Assembly: GCA_014529385.2 (NCBI GenBank)
Contig: CM043969.1
Span: 75,686,676 to 75,750,675 of the forward strand
From: Adiantum capillus-veneris
Lineage: Eukaryota > Streptophyta > Polypodiopsida > Polypodiales > Pteridaceae
DNA: 64,000 nt
Direction of reading: 5' to 3'
The stretch's first letter is position 1; each line of letters begins with the position of its first letter. The notes under the pieces were generated by a model. It searched no databases and had not been told where the DNA came from. It saw nothing but the letters and a program-made list of their open reading frames with translations. Positions 33,928 to 45,992 of the stretch are shown here, one piece after another. The position numbers and the translations under genes are program-made.

Positions 33928-35819
33928 CTACTTTGTCTCTTTGACAAAAGATGTGATGATGCCTAATTTGTTGATGGTGAATTTGCCAGTACGGACAAGG
34001 GAGGCTAGTAGCCCACGTGCATCCAGCACATCAGAAGCATATAAGTCAACAAAGTTTTTGTCAAGGTGCAATACTTTGTCGACTATGTCACCCGCTAAGG
34101 AAACATCAATTGAGGAAGCTTTGTTGGCCAAAACCTTTCCTTCAAGCTTGGGCACCAAAACAATAGTTGTAGATTTTTGAGCAAATAGAGCAAAAGTCTG
34201 CCTCTTGTTGGTGGTGAATCTTAGTAGATTTGCATTGACCGCAAAAACGTTCTACCAAAATTGAGTTCACATTCACAAAGTGCAATGTGCCAGTCACCTA
34301 TGTATAGGCACCTGACGAGTTAGAGCTTTCTTGAGTTATTGCGGTGAAAAAGGAAAAGCAAGATCAATACTTACTTCTTGATTGTGACCAACATCAAGAA
34401 TATGGGCCTTATATGCTTCCTCCAAATGGTGCTTGAGACAAGGACTTTTGACGTGCACTAGGATAGTAATATCCAAGACTGAGAGTGTATTGATTCCACC
34501 TGTGAAGGAACCTATGTTTCGTGCAACAAACATAGGATGCACATCGGTCTCAAGAGCACGAACAATAGCGTGGTAATCGTCTTTGCGTGCATTCACGAAG
34601 CTAAGATGTGATGGCAAGAGAGGGAAAATATTAGAAAGCTGCAAATCTATAGAAGGGCGAAGATAAGTAAGCCTTACAGTGGCACGGTCCTCAGCTGCTG
34701 GCCCATCTGCAACAACAAGATCACCTTGGTAAAGACCAGCTTTTGAAGTGCTAGCATGGCCTTGTATAACACCAAAAGCTACAGTTCCAAAGTGTGTACG
34801 GGTGCCCCGTGCATGCAAGGACTGTTCCTCATCCAAAGCTCTCTGGGTAGAAACTAATACTAACTTCAAAAGGCAGGAGATGTGCAACCATCTGACTTAG
34901 TTTTTTTTTTAATAGTTACATTCTCAATGTGGAAAAAGTCTCCTATAGTAAGGGTGTCAATGAATTGCTCAATAAATTGATCGCTAACAGCACAAGTGAT
35001 GGTGTCAGTGTTGAGTGGGTCAACTAGGTCTGCCTTAAGGTAACGCATATACTTAGCGACTTCTAGGCTTTGTTTGTAGGTTCCAAATCAGTTAAGTATG
35101 CACCCCTCAAATGCGAAACGAGGGCAAGTTTCAGTGATGTCAACAATGCGTAATAGAGGGATCTTAGTGGGAATATAAGGCACAAGAGAAGATGAACCAG
35201 TGGGAATTATATTCTGATGGCAACACTCAGTAGCAATATGTGCTTCTAGTTTGGCACCCTCCGCAACGCTCTCTTTTTTTGTAGCTACAGGTGGTGGTCC
35301 CCCCAGAAAGGTTTGGCTGTCACAACAAAAAACAAAACTTGTAAGGGTTGGATACAACAATAGAATATCTATGCGGTGCAAGCAAGCCTTACTTAGTTCC
35401 GTTGTTGCCGCACACGTCTTGGATAGTGTACGTGCTATTGCACCACTTTGTTCCACATGCTTGAGGGATTTGGGCCCAACGCAAAGAGAAGAAGAAACAT
35501 CAACCTTAGGTAGGCTCGAAGTACTCCTTGTGTAGAGTGGAGACACACGATCGAGAATGAGGGCACTATCGGGTCCCAAAAATGATGCAGCTGTATCACA
35601 GTGCACTATCTTGTGTAACTCTGTAAAAACAAAAAGTAAAGTCGCATTATTGCCAAGCGTATATCAAGCATTTTCTATAAGTTAGCAAGCTATTGAGTCA
35701 CCATTTTCAAACTCCATCGAGCGAACATCACTAGATTCATCGCACATGGGTTTGACGTTGTCATTGTAGCCATCGTAATGTCCATCAAGTGGATTTTGCG
35801 AGGAGGAAGAGGCAGCCAT
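33928..35819 (-). pseudogene. RPA1-like single-stranded DNA-binding gene of the Helitron
   Basis: Exon 1 runs from ATG at 35819 (MAASSSSQNPLDGHYDGY) to 35702. An 81-bp intron (35701-35621, GT to TTTTTACAG) joins it in phase to exon 2 (LHKIVHCDTAASFLG). Further on, LRIVDITETCPRFAFEG and YLKADLVDPLNTDTITCAVS with FIDTLTIGDFFHIENV have the pattern of an OB fold. A four-Cys zinc ribbon (FCGQCKS...FCSICSK; Cys codons at 34241, 34232, 34190 and 34181) matches the C-terminal RPA1 zinc ribbon, followed by a last OB-like segment. Stops near 35090 and 34860 and a shift near 34170 indicate decay or unrecognised introns. RPA genes are common Helitron passengers that coat single-stranded DNA. Same strand as Rep, immediately upstream. 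Confidence 0.65.
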
Positions 35820-36180
35820 ATTAAGAGAGGATGGTAAATAATATTCACACAATTATTACTTGATGTGTTCAAAAGAAGCAAAGGGTAAAGAACATCCTTT
35901 AGCTAAGGATAAATAAATTCATAGAAACAATACTTCACACAGTCACAAGGATCTTAGGATCAATAAGGGAGAGGGATGTTTTTGAACTAATTTTTGAAGA
36001 AGCAAGACCACTTATATACTACAACCCTTGGCTTTCTCAACGCTCACTATGTCTTAAAACTAACCTACTATCAAATCTATTAAATGGATTTGACACATTT
36101 AGACACATGCAAGAGGTGACATCAAATTCAAAGGGATTGATGAACTAGTGGACAAGTGTGTGTTGGTGGTCTAGGGTTCC
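35820..36180. other. No gene seen
   Basis: AT-rich sequence upstream of the RPA-like gene. It may hold that gene's promoter or the Helitron end, but I find no clear TATA box, terminal hairpin or repeat. Confidence 0.5.
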
Positions 36181-37868
36181 CACCATGTTCATGTGTTGAA
36201 CACCATAGAAATAGCAAATGGACGAGCCTAAAATTTTCTCTTGACAAACTCAACGAAAAGAAATTTGCATGCTCGAGAAAATGATTTTTCTTGAGCACTT
36301 GGAGGGAAAAGGATTTCCTAAAACCAGTGCTTGTGGTAAATTGTGTCTCGTCTTAATAGTGTGCCGGTTTCAATTTCAAAAATGCCGCTTGAGGGCACGA
36401 TAGTGTTTGGGAAAAAACATTTTTTCAAGCATACAAAAATTCTTTTCCTTGGATTTGTCAAGAGGAAATTTTAGAGAATCAAGTTAATTTTTCTGGTCTA
36501 TACACTATTTTTCTCTATTTTAGACCGAAAGTTTTCCTATTTTGACAGTGCGTCGATTTCAATTTCAAAAATGCCGATTGAGGACATGATAGTTTTTGGG
36601 GAAAAACGCTTTTCTAAACATAAAAAATTCCTTCCCTTAGATTTGCCAAGAGGGAATTTTTGAAAATCAAGTTAATTTTTTGGGCTTTTACACTTTTTTT
36701 TTTTCTATTTGGAGTGGAATGTTTCCCTCTCCTTGGCGTTAGTCTTGGACCAATTCGAATTATGAAAATCTCGATCGAATGCAAGGGGGAAAGGAGATTT
36801 TCCGTCCCAAAGCAGAGGAAAGTAGGGTAAAAAGCTAAAAAAGACCGTGATTTTTTAAAAATCTCCTCTAGGGATACTCAAGGAAATAAAATTTGCACGC
36901 TCGAAAAAACTTTTTTTCTCGACCATTGGGAAGGAAGGAATTTTGAAAAATACGAACAATTTAGATGCAAGGAAAAAAGGAGAAATTCCACCCCAAAGTA
37001 GAGGAGAATAGTGTTAAAACGATAAAAAGTAAGGTAACTTTTGGAAATTTCCTCTTGGCAGTTTCAAGCAAAGGAATTTCGTATGCATGAAAAATTGCTT
37101 TTTCTCGAACACTGCTACTATTATAGCTTGTGTACGATGACGGTGTCGAAGGTGACATCGTCTTGCCTGCGGTGAGAAGCAGGGCTCAACTTTCAAGTCG
37201 TGATGCAATCTCACAGACGAGAGGAGTTTTCTCGCGCCACGACCAGTGTGCGGGGAAAATGTGTCTCGGCTTAATATCGTGTCCTTTTCAATGGAAAAAA
37301 TGCCGGTTTAGGGCAAGGAAAAAAGGAGAAATTCCGCCTCTAAATACAGAAAAATAGTTTTAAAAGCTAAAAAAGGTTACCTTATTTATTAAAATTTCCT
37401 CTTGGGAAATTCACGGAAGGAATTTTATATGTTTGGAAAAAGGATTTTCCCCGTACAGTAAGCATCACCCAAAAATAGTGTAAAAACCTGTAAAATATAT
37501 GTGCTTTTCTAAAATTTCCTCTTGGCAAATTGAATAAAAGGAATTTTGCACGTTAGAAAAATTGATTTTTCCCGAACACTACCATAGTGCCGATTGAGAG
37601 CACGGGAAAAAGGAGAAATGCTGCCCTAGAATAGACAAAAAATAGTGTTGAAATTTTAAAAAGTAGCCTAATTTTTTGAAAATTCCTCTCCAGTGTTCAG
37701 GAAAAATGTGTCTCGTCTTAATATCGTGCCGTTTTCAATTTAAAAAGTGCCAATTGAGGGCACGAAAAAAGGAGAAATGCCGCCCCAAAATAGACAAAAT
37801 TAGTGTAAAAATTTAAAAAAATAGCCTAATTTTTTGAAATTTCCTCTTGAAATATCTTGGTACCATAG

Positions 37869-37921
<53 letters not shown>

Positions 37922-38540
37922 TGCGATCGACAATTCAAGGGTCTGCCATCGTCTACAGGAGGAACTTAAGACACACACCATTCTCATGAACCAGAGAGCT
38001 CGCAAGATGGCAGTAGGCAGGAGCCTCAACATTGCCGAGCAGTATTCGGGGAAAATGTGCCTCGGCTTAACACCATACCATTTTGAATTTCAAAAATGCC
38101 GAGAAATTTAAAAAAGCAGGCTAATTTTTTGATGGGTTTTTACACTATTTTTCTCTCTTTTGGGGTTGAGAGCATTTTCAAAATTGAGAACGGCATGGTA
38201 TTAGGTTGAGACACATTTTTCCCTAACAAAATTTTTCGAGAGGAAATTTTGGAAAGTTAGCCACTATTTTTTGCCTTTTTACACTATTTTTCTCTCTTTT
38301 GAGGTTGACAACATTTTCGAAATCGAAAACGGCATGGTATTAAGTTGAGACACATTTTTCCCTAACACTGCCTGCAGCGAAACACTACACTGCCTGCAGC
38401 AAAACACTACGCATGCACGATAGTAATTTTTCTCTCTTTTGAGGTTGACAACATTTTCGAAATCGAAAACGGCATGGTATTAAGTTGAGACACATTTTTC
38501 TCTAACACTGTCTGCAGCGAAACACTACGCATGTAGGATA
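36181..38540. repeat. Degenerate repeat array with an inverted arm
   Basis: A unit containing GTGTCTCG..TTAATA, then TTTCAATTT and AAAAATGCCG, recurs near 36346, 36548 (partial), 37259, 37704 and 38055. After about 38140 the same unit occurs in reverse complement three times, around 38187, 38310 and 38450 (GGCATGGTATTA, TTGAGACACATTTTT). The last two inverted copies are almost identical over about 100 bp (38286-38388 and 38426-38528). Between units are recurring phrases such as AAAGGAGAAAT and AAATTTCCTCTTGG. No coding sequence is supported. This is a foldback or satellite-like structure of unknown origin. Confidence 0.7.
37871..37921. repeat. (GT)n microsatellite
   Basis: About 25 uninterrupted GT units inside the repeat array. 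Confidence 0.95.
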
Positions 38541-38649
38541 GTTATAGCACCTATCAACTCATTGATCTATGCCTGCACAGTTTGCTTCCTTGGGCTTACG
38601 AGCTGCCCTGGTTTGCCTTGCAAAATTGCCAATGGCCTTGCTTAGCACA

Positions 38650-38651
<2 letters not shown>

Positions 38652-38698
<47 letters not shown>
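38652..38698. repeat. (TC)n microsatellite
   Basis: An uninterrupted TC run. Together with the GA run at 38854-38912 it forms an inverted pair 155 bp apart. Confidence 0.95.
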
Positions 38699-38701
<3 letters not shown>

Positions 38702-38851
38702 ACACATACACACACTGTACAGTGTACACATAGGTATTGGTGTGCATGGAACAGTAGGCCTAGCCGCCTAGTCTTGCGTGGTCGACCTGCATTTAATACA
38801 ATGTACGCTCCATCAACTCTCATCATGAGGGGCCTGAGGCACTGCCACTGT

Positions 38852-38853
<2 letters not shown>

Positions 38854-38912
<59 letters not shown>
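38854..38912. repeat. (GA)n microsatellite
   Basis: An uninterrupted GA run, complementary to the TC run at 38652-38698. A shorter TC run follows at 39032-39051. Confidence 0.95.
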
Positions 38913-38918
<6 letters not shown>

Positions 38919-39051
38919 GGACGTCACGCAAGCTTCAAGGCACGAAAGCTGCAGCAACTGCAGCCTGCAAGTCCTCCATAACTCACGCCCTATAACTGCA
39001 ACAACGCGTGCTACATACGTGATGTTATCGTTCTCTCTCTCTCTCTCTCTC

Positions 39052-41160
39052 AATGAAACAGACATGTCTCTTGAATGCCTCGCGACCTGTAGCAAAGGAC
39101 TTTAAAAAAACATACTCATCCACATGGACGGCATCCGTTAAAGGACGCCTAACCTGACCCAATACTAGGGCTTTTCTTTAGCAGGCCAAAAATCACAAAT
39201 GAGGACTACGACATCTTTGGACTAGATAAGTGGTCCTTAGTAAAGGGTTGGATTTCAGGTTTATCTTTGGACCATTGGATAAAGCTTGCAAAATAGTGGC
39301 ACATGGCAAGCTAATGATAAAAAACTTCTTTTATTATTGTTTTAAAGGTCCTTGTGAGAGGATGTTGACATATGTGTATCTTTGTCTTTAAAAGGGACAT
39401 TGAGTATTATGTCAAACATTTTTGGCTTTCTAAAAGAAACCCTTAGTGTTGGGCTGGGCTTGGGGGGGCTTTCATAGTCAGTGCATCATAAAGACTTACT
39501 TTTCATTTCACATCCTATCTTTACTTTTCTTTGCATTCTATTGTTTTAGAATGCTAGCCAGCATTTACTTGCTTTGCATGCCTGAAAATGACTTTAGAGA
39601 TCAAAACATTGAACAAAATATTCATCTGAGTTTGATCTTATGATGCAATCTTCGAAAAAATCCTTTTTGTCTAAGTGGCAAGTTTCTTCCTTATACAAAT
39701 ACAAAATGAAAATACTAGTAAAAATTTTTAAATTTGTAAAATATTCAAACTATTTTCTAGCATATTTTATCGAGTTTTTTTCTTTTGCCATCCTTTGCAA
39801 TCGGCTAATCCCGATTTTCAATTGGCTTAAGCCTAAGCTCAGACACATCTTTTTCAAACACTGAGGTATTGATAAATGATTCTCTCATTTTAGGATTTCG
39901 AAAAAAAATCACTTCACTAATTGTTTAATTATTTTTTATGTTTATTTGAAAGCATTAAAATATTCTTTTGTTTTTATTTTTAATATGTTTTTTTATTTGA
40001 CTTCTTTTTTGTTTTATTTTGTTTCAAAATACTAATGTGCAATGTGCATCATTTACCTTATTATTGGGGCCCTTTCATAATATATAAATCATTTTTTCTA
40101 GAAAGCCATAGTGATTCTTTCACTTGTTTCAATGCTTTTGAAATATATTGTAATCCAAATAGTCTATTGTTACACTTTTTCTTTTCAAAAAACATAATAT
40201 TTTATCACATTGAAATACTAGTGTCACTTTCTATTTTTCTCTCTTACAAACAAGCCTTTTATGTAGGCCATAGTGAATTTTCACCTTATTTTACAAGGTG
40301 AGATGATCTCGATGAGTGTTAGAGTCTTTAGAGACAATGGTTGCAAGTAGATCGTATGTTAAAGGGTTTAAACTCTTACTTCCAATGTTTGAGGCCACAT
40401 GAGAGCATATGTTATGACCGTGCCTTAATTATGTAAATTTTTTTTGGCTTTCTAGTTCAATTTTGTATGTGCTTGTGTGGGTCACTAACTAGTAATAGAT
40501 ATACACCTTTGGGAACTTCCAAATGCAATGAAGTGAGACCTAGATAAGGTAACAATCACATTTCCTTTTTCCATCTTATCAATGACATCTCCATTTATTT
40601 ACCAATTACATGATTTTTTGGCTTTCTAGAAGAAGCCTCGGAGGAGAAGAGAGTTGGGCAGTGTTCAAAAAAGGTTTGCCTCGATTTGCCTCAGCTTAGC
40701 CTAGGGCTAGTTCAAAATCTAGATTAGCCAACTTGGAACTAGGAAAAAGGGGAGAAAAATTAGTGAAAAATACAAGGAAATAGTTAAAAGAATTATGCAA
40801 ATTTGAAATTTTTAAAAGAACTTTCAATTTGGATCTTGAGGAGGAAACACGGACTTCTAGGAAAAAAGACTTTCCCAAACATGAGATTTAGGCAAACATT
40901 TAAGCTTTCTACATTAAATAGAGCTACTTTCGTGGACATTTTGTAATTTTATTGTTTCCTTACATTGATTGATTGGATCTACTTTTCTTGGACGTTTTGT
41001 AATTTTATTCATTCCTTACATTGATTGGACCTACCTTTTCATGCAATTTTTTTTAAATGTTCTCTTGTTTTTTTATAAAAATGGTTTCCTTACATTTCAC
41101 ATCATCACATGGCTTGACTTTCCTTTCCTTAATTCTTTCTAATGCCAACGTGAACCTTTA
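39052..41160. other. AT-rich intergenic stretch, no gene
   Basis: I find no coding or RNA gene. Two tandem copies of a roughly 55-bp unit lie at about 40923-40978 and 40979-41030 (GTAATTTTATT, then CCTTACATTGATTG). Confidence 0.6.
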
Positions 41161-41235
41161 CATTGTTAAGATGAAAGAAAGTGACTCTTATAGTAATATT
41201 TCATTTAAGAGTCACCTTCTTCCATCTTAACAATG
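41161..41235 (-). repeat. 75-nt foldback with 30-bp arms (MITE or miRNA-like hairpin)
   Basis: The arms 41161-41190 and 41206-41235 are inverted repeats matching at 28 of 30 positions, with a 15-base loop. Read on the minus strand the two differences become G-U pairs, so a minus-strand RNA would form a fully paired stem of 30. No target-site duplication is evident. Confidence 0.7.
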
Positions 41236-41279
41236 CCTAGTGATCTGTGAGTCTAGGTTTGATTGGAAAGCATGGCGGT

Positions 41280-42085
41280 GACCCATAAACAGACACTTTC
41301 ATAAGCCATTCACCAAGGAGGTGTACAAAATCCTCATGGTCTTGCTAGATTGGTTCTCCCCCCTGAACAAGCAATGGCCACAGGAAAGATCGGCGATAAT
41401 TGTAAAGAACATCTAGTGCCCACAATGTCCGCATAGGATGAAGGTCTTTGTATAGAAGGTACTTTGGGGGGCCTTGCTGACTGGGGTGAAGGTCCTAGCT
41501 AGAGGTATTGGTCCAAGTAGATGCTTGCAATGCAGATTAGCAAGTAAGAACCTCCCCCACTTTTCAAAGACTACCCGGGGATTTGTGGCATGGCAAGAAA
41601 GACATGCAAGTGAGTTCAAAAGACATGGAATATTGCGTTCTGCAAGAACAATCTCTTCCTAGGTAGGAAGGTGTTTACGGAGCCAACCACTTCTAATCAA
41701 TACACAAATTGTTAGGTTTTGTTACTGTAAACACGTCTAGAAGGCCAAGAACTATTGACTATTCAAAAACGTCATTGAAACAGCAAGTTTCACGGAGATC
41801 ATTCAAGAAAGCAAGGAAGCGATTATTGCCACTAGGAAATGGAGGAACTCTAAAGAGTGGAACAAGGTTGTGACTACGGCAAAATCAAAAATTCATGGGT
41901 AAGTGTCTCATCCTTAGCCAACCAAGTGTTCTACCTTTGCCACGGGGTGTCCCCGCTACTAGCCGATGTACTGATGGTTCTTGAAAGATGTCATGGCTTG
42001 ACACGAGCATGACTAGTAATTGTAATTCTTTTGGGTTGTTAATATAATCCACTCACAATCGTAGGGTTTGCAAAAAAAAAAAAAA
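41280..42085 (+). pseudogene. 3' end of a LINE-type non-LTR retrotransposon
   Basis: Near 41440-41560 the plus strand encodes MKVFV, then LWGALLTGVKVLARGIGPSR, CLQC and NLPHF. This is the zinc-binding C-terminal region (zf-RVT) found after the RT of plant LINEs and related RT-derived genes. The coding remnant has several stops and frame changes and ends near 41900. A run of 14 A at 42072-42085 marks a probable poly(A) tail. The 5' part (endonuclease, RT) is absent, as is usual for truncated LINE copies. I could not define the left boundary or a target duplication. Confidence 0.6.
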
Positions 42086-43230
42086 GATGGAAGAAGGTGA
42101 AGCCTCACATCCATACTCCTTATTAAGGATCTTGAGAAAATGCGAGGAATCTCAAATCTTGAGCAAGATTTTTCGAGCAATCCCTAAAACGAGCAAGACT
42201 GACCAAGGCACACTATACGAAACAAAAACCAAACATGATTTTTTAGGTGGCTTCAAGCACAAAAAAAAACCTGAAACAAGATTACAACTAATTTTAATGG
42301 TAAAACGACCACAATTTTTTGTCACAAAAAACCCCTTGAACAAGGGTTTGGTAGATGTTTCCTTTGATGGGCTAGAACAATTGGAACCCATACAATGGCA
42401 TGTTGATATTCCTCTTCTTGGAACTAGTTGCCCTAAGATATTGGAAGCTCATTTCTACCACCATTGATCCTTGTTGGGAATAATCGCACCATGATTCCAA
42501 TTGATATAAATCTCCTATTCCTACCTCCCTACATGTAGGACCATGAAACTTACACTTAAAGAGTAAGGTTGTTGCCAGTCAAACAAATCTCATGAATAAG
42601 GATAGTCTGGGAGCTTGAGCTTCTCTTCACTTTTTCTTCTCCTCTCTCTTGCTCTACCTCAAGTTATTGTGGGTTGATGTACGATAACATACTGTGCATT
42701 TTAAGTTACTCTAGAGAAAACGGTGGAAACTTGAAAATAATTCTATTATTTCAATAAGGCTTTTTTTTTTGAGAAAATTCACATCGTGGTATATATTAAA
42801 GTTTGGATCACACAATCATAGGTAGCCTTCTATTGCGGGCCGGGGGGGGGGGGGGGGGGAGTTAGTGGTGTTGCCAAAGTTGGTGACGACAAACGTGTCA
42901 AGGGAGGTGGTAATGGTGGGGATCAGTGCTTTGATAGAAGAGTAGAAAGGTTGATAAAGCTATGAACAATTGACTTATGACAACTTTGTCCACATGCTAG
43001 TTCTCTTTCACCTCCATGCTTTAATTTAAATCATATTAATAAACGCAATTCCCTGGATATATTCCCCATCTGTCCCCTGGGCCCTCACTCACCACGAGCT
43101 CGCCCTGCTCCATCGCAGCAGCTCTGTGCATTTCCCTTGCTCCCACCCCTTCTGCCCTCTGCCTCCCGTGCACCAGCTGCCTCCAGCACTTTAGTAAAAT
43201 CTTTGTAAGCTCCCCCTTTCTTTGATACTT
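42086..43230. other. Sequence with an unrecognised ORF and a G18 run
   Basis: A 126-codon ORF at 42087-42467 (plus strand, MEEGEASHPYSLL) starts next to the LINE poly(A) and matches no family I recognise; it may be chance. Eighteen consecutive G lie at 42842-42859. Nothing else is supported. Confidence 0.4.
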
Positions 43231-43232
43231 GC

Positions 43233-43388
<156 letters not shown>

Positions 43389-43528
43389 ACTCACCCTGCT
43401 GCTCGTGAGACACACACAAACACACACACAGATTCTGAAGCTTCAGTGGCGTCATGATTCGAGTTCCACCCAATTCACCATTTTTGTGAAATCGTCCAGA
43501 TATATTCTCTCTTAGTCAAAATAAAAAA

Positions 43529-43578
43529 GAAACTCTTTGAAAGAGCGCACGTCGGCATGCGCTCTTTTAGAGAGTTTC
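43529..43578. repeat. 21-bp inverted repeat (hairpin)
   Basis: The arms 43529-43549 and 43558-43578 (GAAACTCT...AGAGCGCA) match at 19 of 21 positions, with the loop CGTCGGCA. The hairpin lies immediately before the direct repeat that starts at 43581. Confidence 0.75.
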
Positions 43579-43580
43579 TA

Positions 43581-43919
43581 TTGTGAACTACCTAATGCTT
43601 TGTGTTCGCTTAATATGAAAGGACACACTCACAAAGGAAGCCGCCTATCTGTCAAAAAGACACACACCATAGCCTTTCGCTTTGGAGACATGCAACATCA
43701 TAGCAGACACACACTTCACACACCTTCCTGTCATCCTCTAAAGCATACACTAAGCATTTTCCTTTGCTCCATGCTCTACGGCTGTATGTCGTGAAATATT
43801 CAACTTGTGTGTATTGTGCTTTCAAGAGGGGAGGGTCGGCAAGAACATGGGTGGACAGCACGCTGTTGTAGGGCTCAACCACAGACGCTGATGGTAGAAA
43901 GTAAACCCGGGGTCCACAC

Positions 43920-44012
<93 letters not shown>

Positions 44013-44850
44013 AAGCAGGGAATAAACCGCTCTAATACACAGCGAGAGTAGATCAGGAAGACGCTTGTCTACCGCCCTCAACATGTTGGTTGCACGAGTG
44101 ATGAGAGGCTCTGCATCGAGCGCATGCGAGATAGAGAGAGAGGTCGGTTTGCTTCCCTCTCAAAGGAGCTTTACGACAGATGGAGACAACCCACCTGTCA
44201 ACCTATGTGAAATCTCATGGTGGATGTTTTGACACCTTCTCTCCTCAGCCGCATGCTTTTTTCATCTTTTGATCGAGCCTCAAACTCTTCTCCACAATCC
44301 ACTAATTTGTCTTTTTTTCAAAATCGACCAGACATACACACAAACATTATAAACATCGAGCAAACTGCAAGCCAAGGTGCACAAGAAGATAATCCCGCAC
44401 CCTTTGTGCATAACAATGCAATTCCTCACAGCACATTGATGAAGGGCAAACAGTTCGTGGCAAAGGCTCCCTCCTGCCAAGTCAAGGAGTTGCAATAGAG
44501 AAGCCCTCAAAGGATGGGCACAAACATGAGCGTTGGATACTCAAAACCCCTTTGTTGTACTACACAATTGGAAATTATGCTATAGCATGTATCCCAATGA
44601 AGAAATCAAATCCACCCCATCACAATCTCTAATTCAAGGAGAAATGGCCACTTTTAAGATCGTGATAGTTTGCATCGCATAATGTATTACCTAAATCATG
44701 TAGACATGCTCGCATCAAGGGTGTCACCAACACCTTACAAAACTTTAGTCATCTTGCGGTCACACGCATTAAGGGGGAATATTGTGAACTAATGCTTTGT
44801 GTCCGCTTAATATGAAAGGACACACACACACACACAAACATTATAAACAT
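43581..44850. repeat. Direct repeat pair TGTGAACTA...CTTTGTGT
   Basis: About 45 bp (TGTGAACTA, TAATGCTTTGTGT, CGCTTAATATGAAAGGACAC) occur at 43581 and again at 44787. The phrase CACAAACATTATAAACAT occurs at about 44339 and 44833. The second copy therefore looks like the first with about 0.7 kb removed at a CA-rich junction. AAGGGGGAAT before the second copy resembles a polypurine tract, so a small defective LTR element is an alternative. Confidence 0.5.
43921..44008. repeat. (GA)n microsatellite
   Basis: About 43 uninterrupted GA units. Confidence 0.95.
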
Positions 44851-44976
44851 AGCGAAACGTCATAATCAAAAGAATCGTTATGCTGAAGCGTTTTGCGTCT
44901 TTGTGCATTCGAGAGAGAGAGAGAGCGATGGTCTGTGTACTCTGTCTCTATCACCATTTTCTATAGTTTCTTTTTT

Positions 44977-45168
<192 letters not shown>

Positions 45169-45558
45169 AGAGGGGTGGCTTCCAGTAAGTGCATGGTCGT
45201 AGTGTTTGTGGTGATGTTGGTGGTGATGGCCGGACTGAGTGGTGCCGCAGTGTAGCCGCCTCCTCCGACACTACAGTGTATGCCCCTACTGAATCTGGTG
45301 TCGGCCTGCCAGGCTCTGACTCTCTATGTGTAAAGATTACCTTGCCCAACTATCGCTCACCGCCCACATCATCTTCGGCAACAACGAAAGCTGCATCTAA
45401 TCACCATCGCTTGCATCGACCTGCCTCATCATGCACTTCTCTTCATTTATGGTCAGTTGTAGTTAGAGTCCTGCATGCTGAAATCAAGTTCTCCATCATG
45501 CTAGCTCGCTTATGTACTACTTTTTTGGCAAATTTGCATTGATGCTTCCTCTTTGAGA

Positions 45559-45580
45559 GTGTGTGTGTGTGTGTGTGTGT

Positions 45581-45646
<66 letters not shown>
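45559..45646. repeat. Compound microsatellite (GT)n(GA)n
   Basis: GT at 45559-45582 followed by GA to 45646, about 350 bp upstream of the SWIB gene. Confidence 0.95.
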
Positions 45647-45649
<3 letters not shown>

Positions 45650-45992
45650 GAGGGTTTCTGTGTGTGTTGTTGCAACCATCCCATCTTGTCAGCACTTTCC
45701 TCTCTCGTCGGCAAGCTGTGTAAAGTTGCCTCGCCATCACCTCTACCTCTTTGTTCTCGTGCATGCAGGTGATTTTCGATACTATAGGCCGTCAAATGCT
45801 CGGCTGTATCGTGCAGCCTTGTTGCTACAATATGGGGTATTGTACGTGCAAGTGCTAGATTCAATCGCTCAACCCGAGCATCCCAATCCGTCTTCTTGCC
45901 ATCGACCGCGATCCTTCATCTTGCCATCAATTGGGATCTTGCCCCTAGTCTAGTGTGTGATTGCTCTGCGTTTTGCATGAGTTGATGGATAG

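Larger units (their letters stand above)
8483..35819 (-). mobile_element. Helentron-type Helitron, split by element B
   Basis: All parts are on the minus strand, in the order RPA-like gene (35819-33928), N-terminal ORF (33718-33167), DUF6570-like region and Rep (32931-about 30560), helicase (30400-30126 continuing at 10515-about 9300) and EEP endonuclease (about 9270-8483). Element B occupies 10516-30125. A Helitron with a C-terminal EEP endonuclease fits the Helentron/Helitron2 class; typical flowering-plant Helitrons carry Rep-helicase and RPA but no EEP domain. The true termini were not found, so the outer limits are the outermost coding evidence. Multiple frameshifts, a stop beside the HUH motif and altered helicase motifs make it inactive. 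Confidence 0.8.

Noticed and set aside
34232-34243. Separate small zinc-finger gene
   Set aside because: The Cys pairs lie between OB-like segments on the same strand and fit the RPA1 C-terminal zinc ribbon.
35318-35396. Second intron in the RPA-like gene (GTAAGG to TGACAG)
   Set aside because: Splice signals look good, but removing it puts the following coding segment out of frame, and the unspliced frame is open.
37826-38111. Cys-Val or Thr-His repeat ORFs
   Set aside because: These are translations of the (GT)n microsatellite at 37871-37921.
36181-38540. CRISPR array
   Set aside because: Units are long, degenerate and partly inverted with no regular spacers, and the context is eukaryotic.
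42087-42467. 126-codon ORF as a gene
   Set aside because: No recognisable domain; it begins beside a LINE poly(A) run and has no homologue within the window.
42842-42859. G18 run as a functional quadruplex or telomere-like element
   Set aside because: A single mononucleotide run without repeats or context; slippage explains it, and assembly length may be unreliable.
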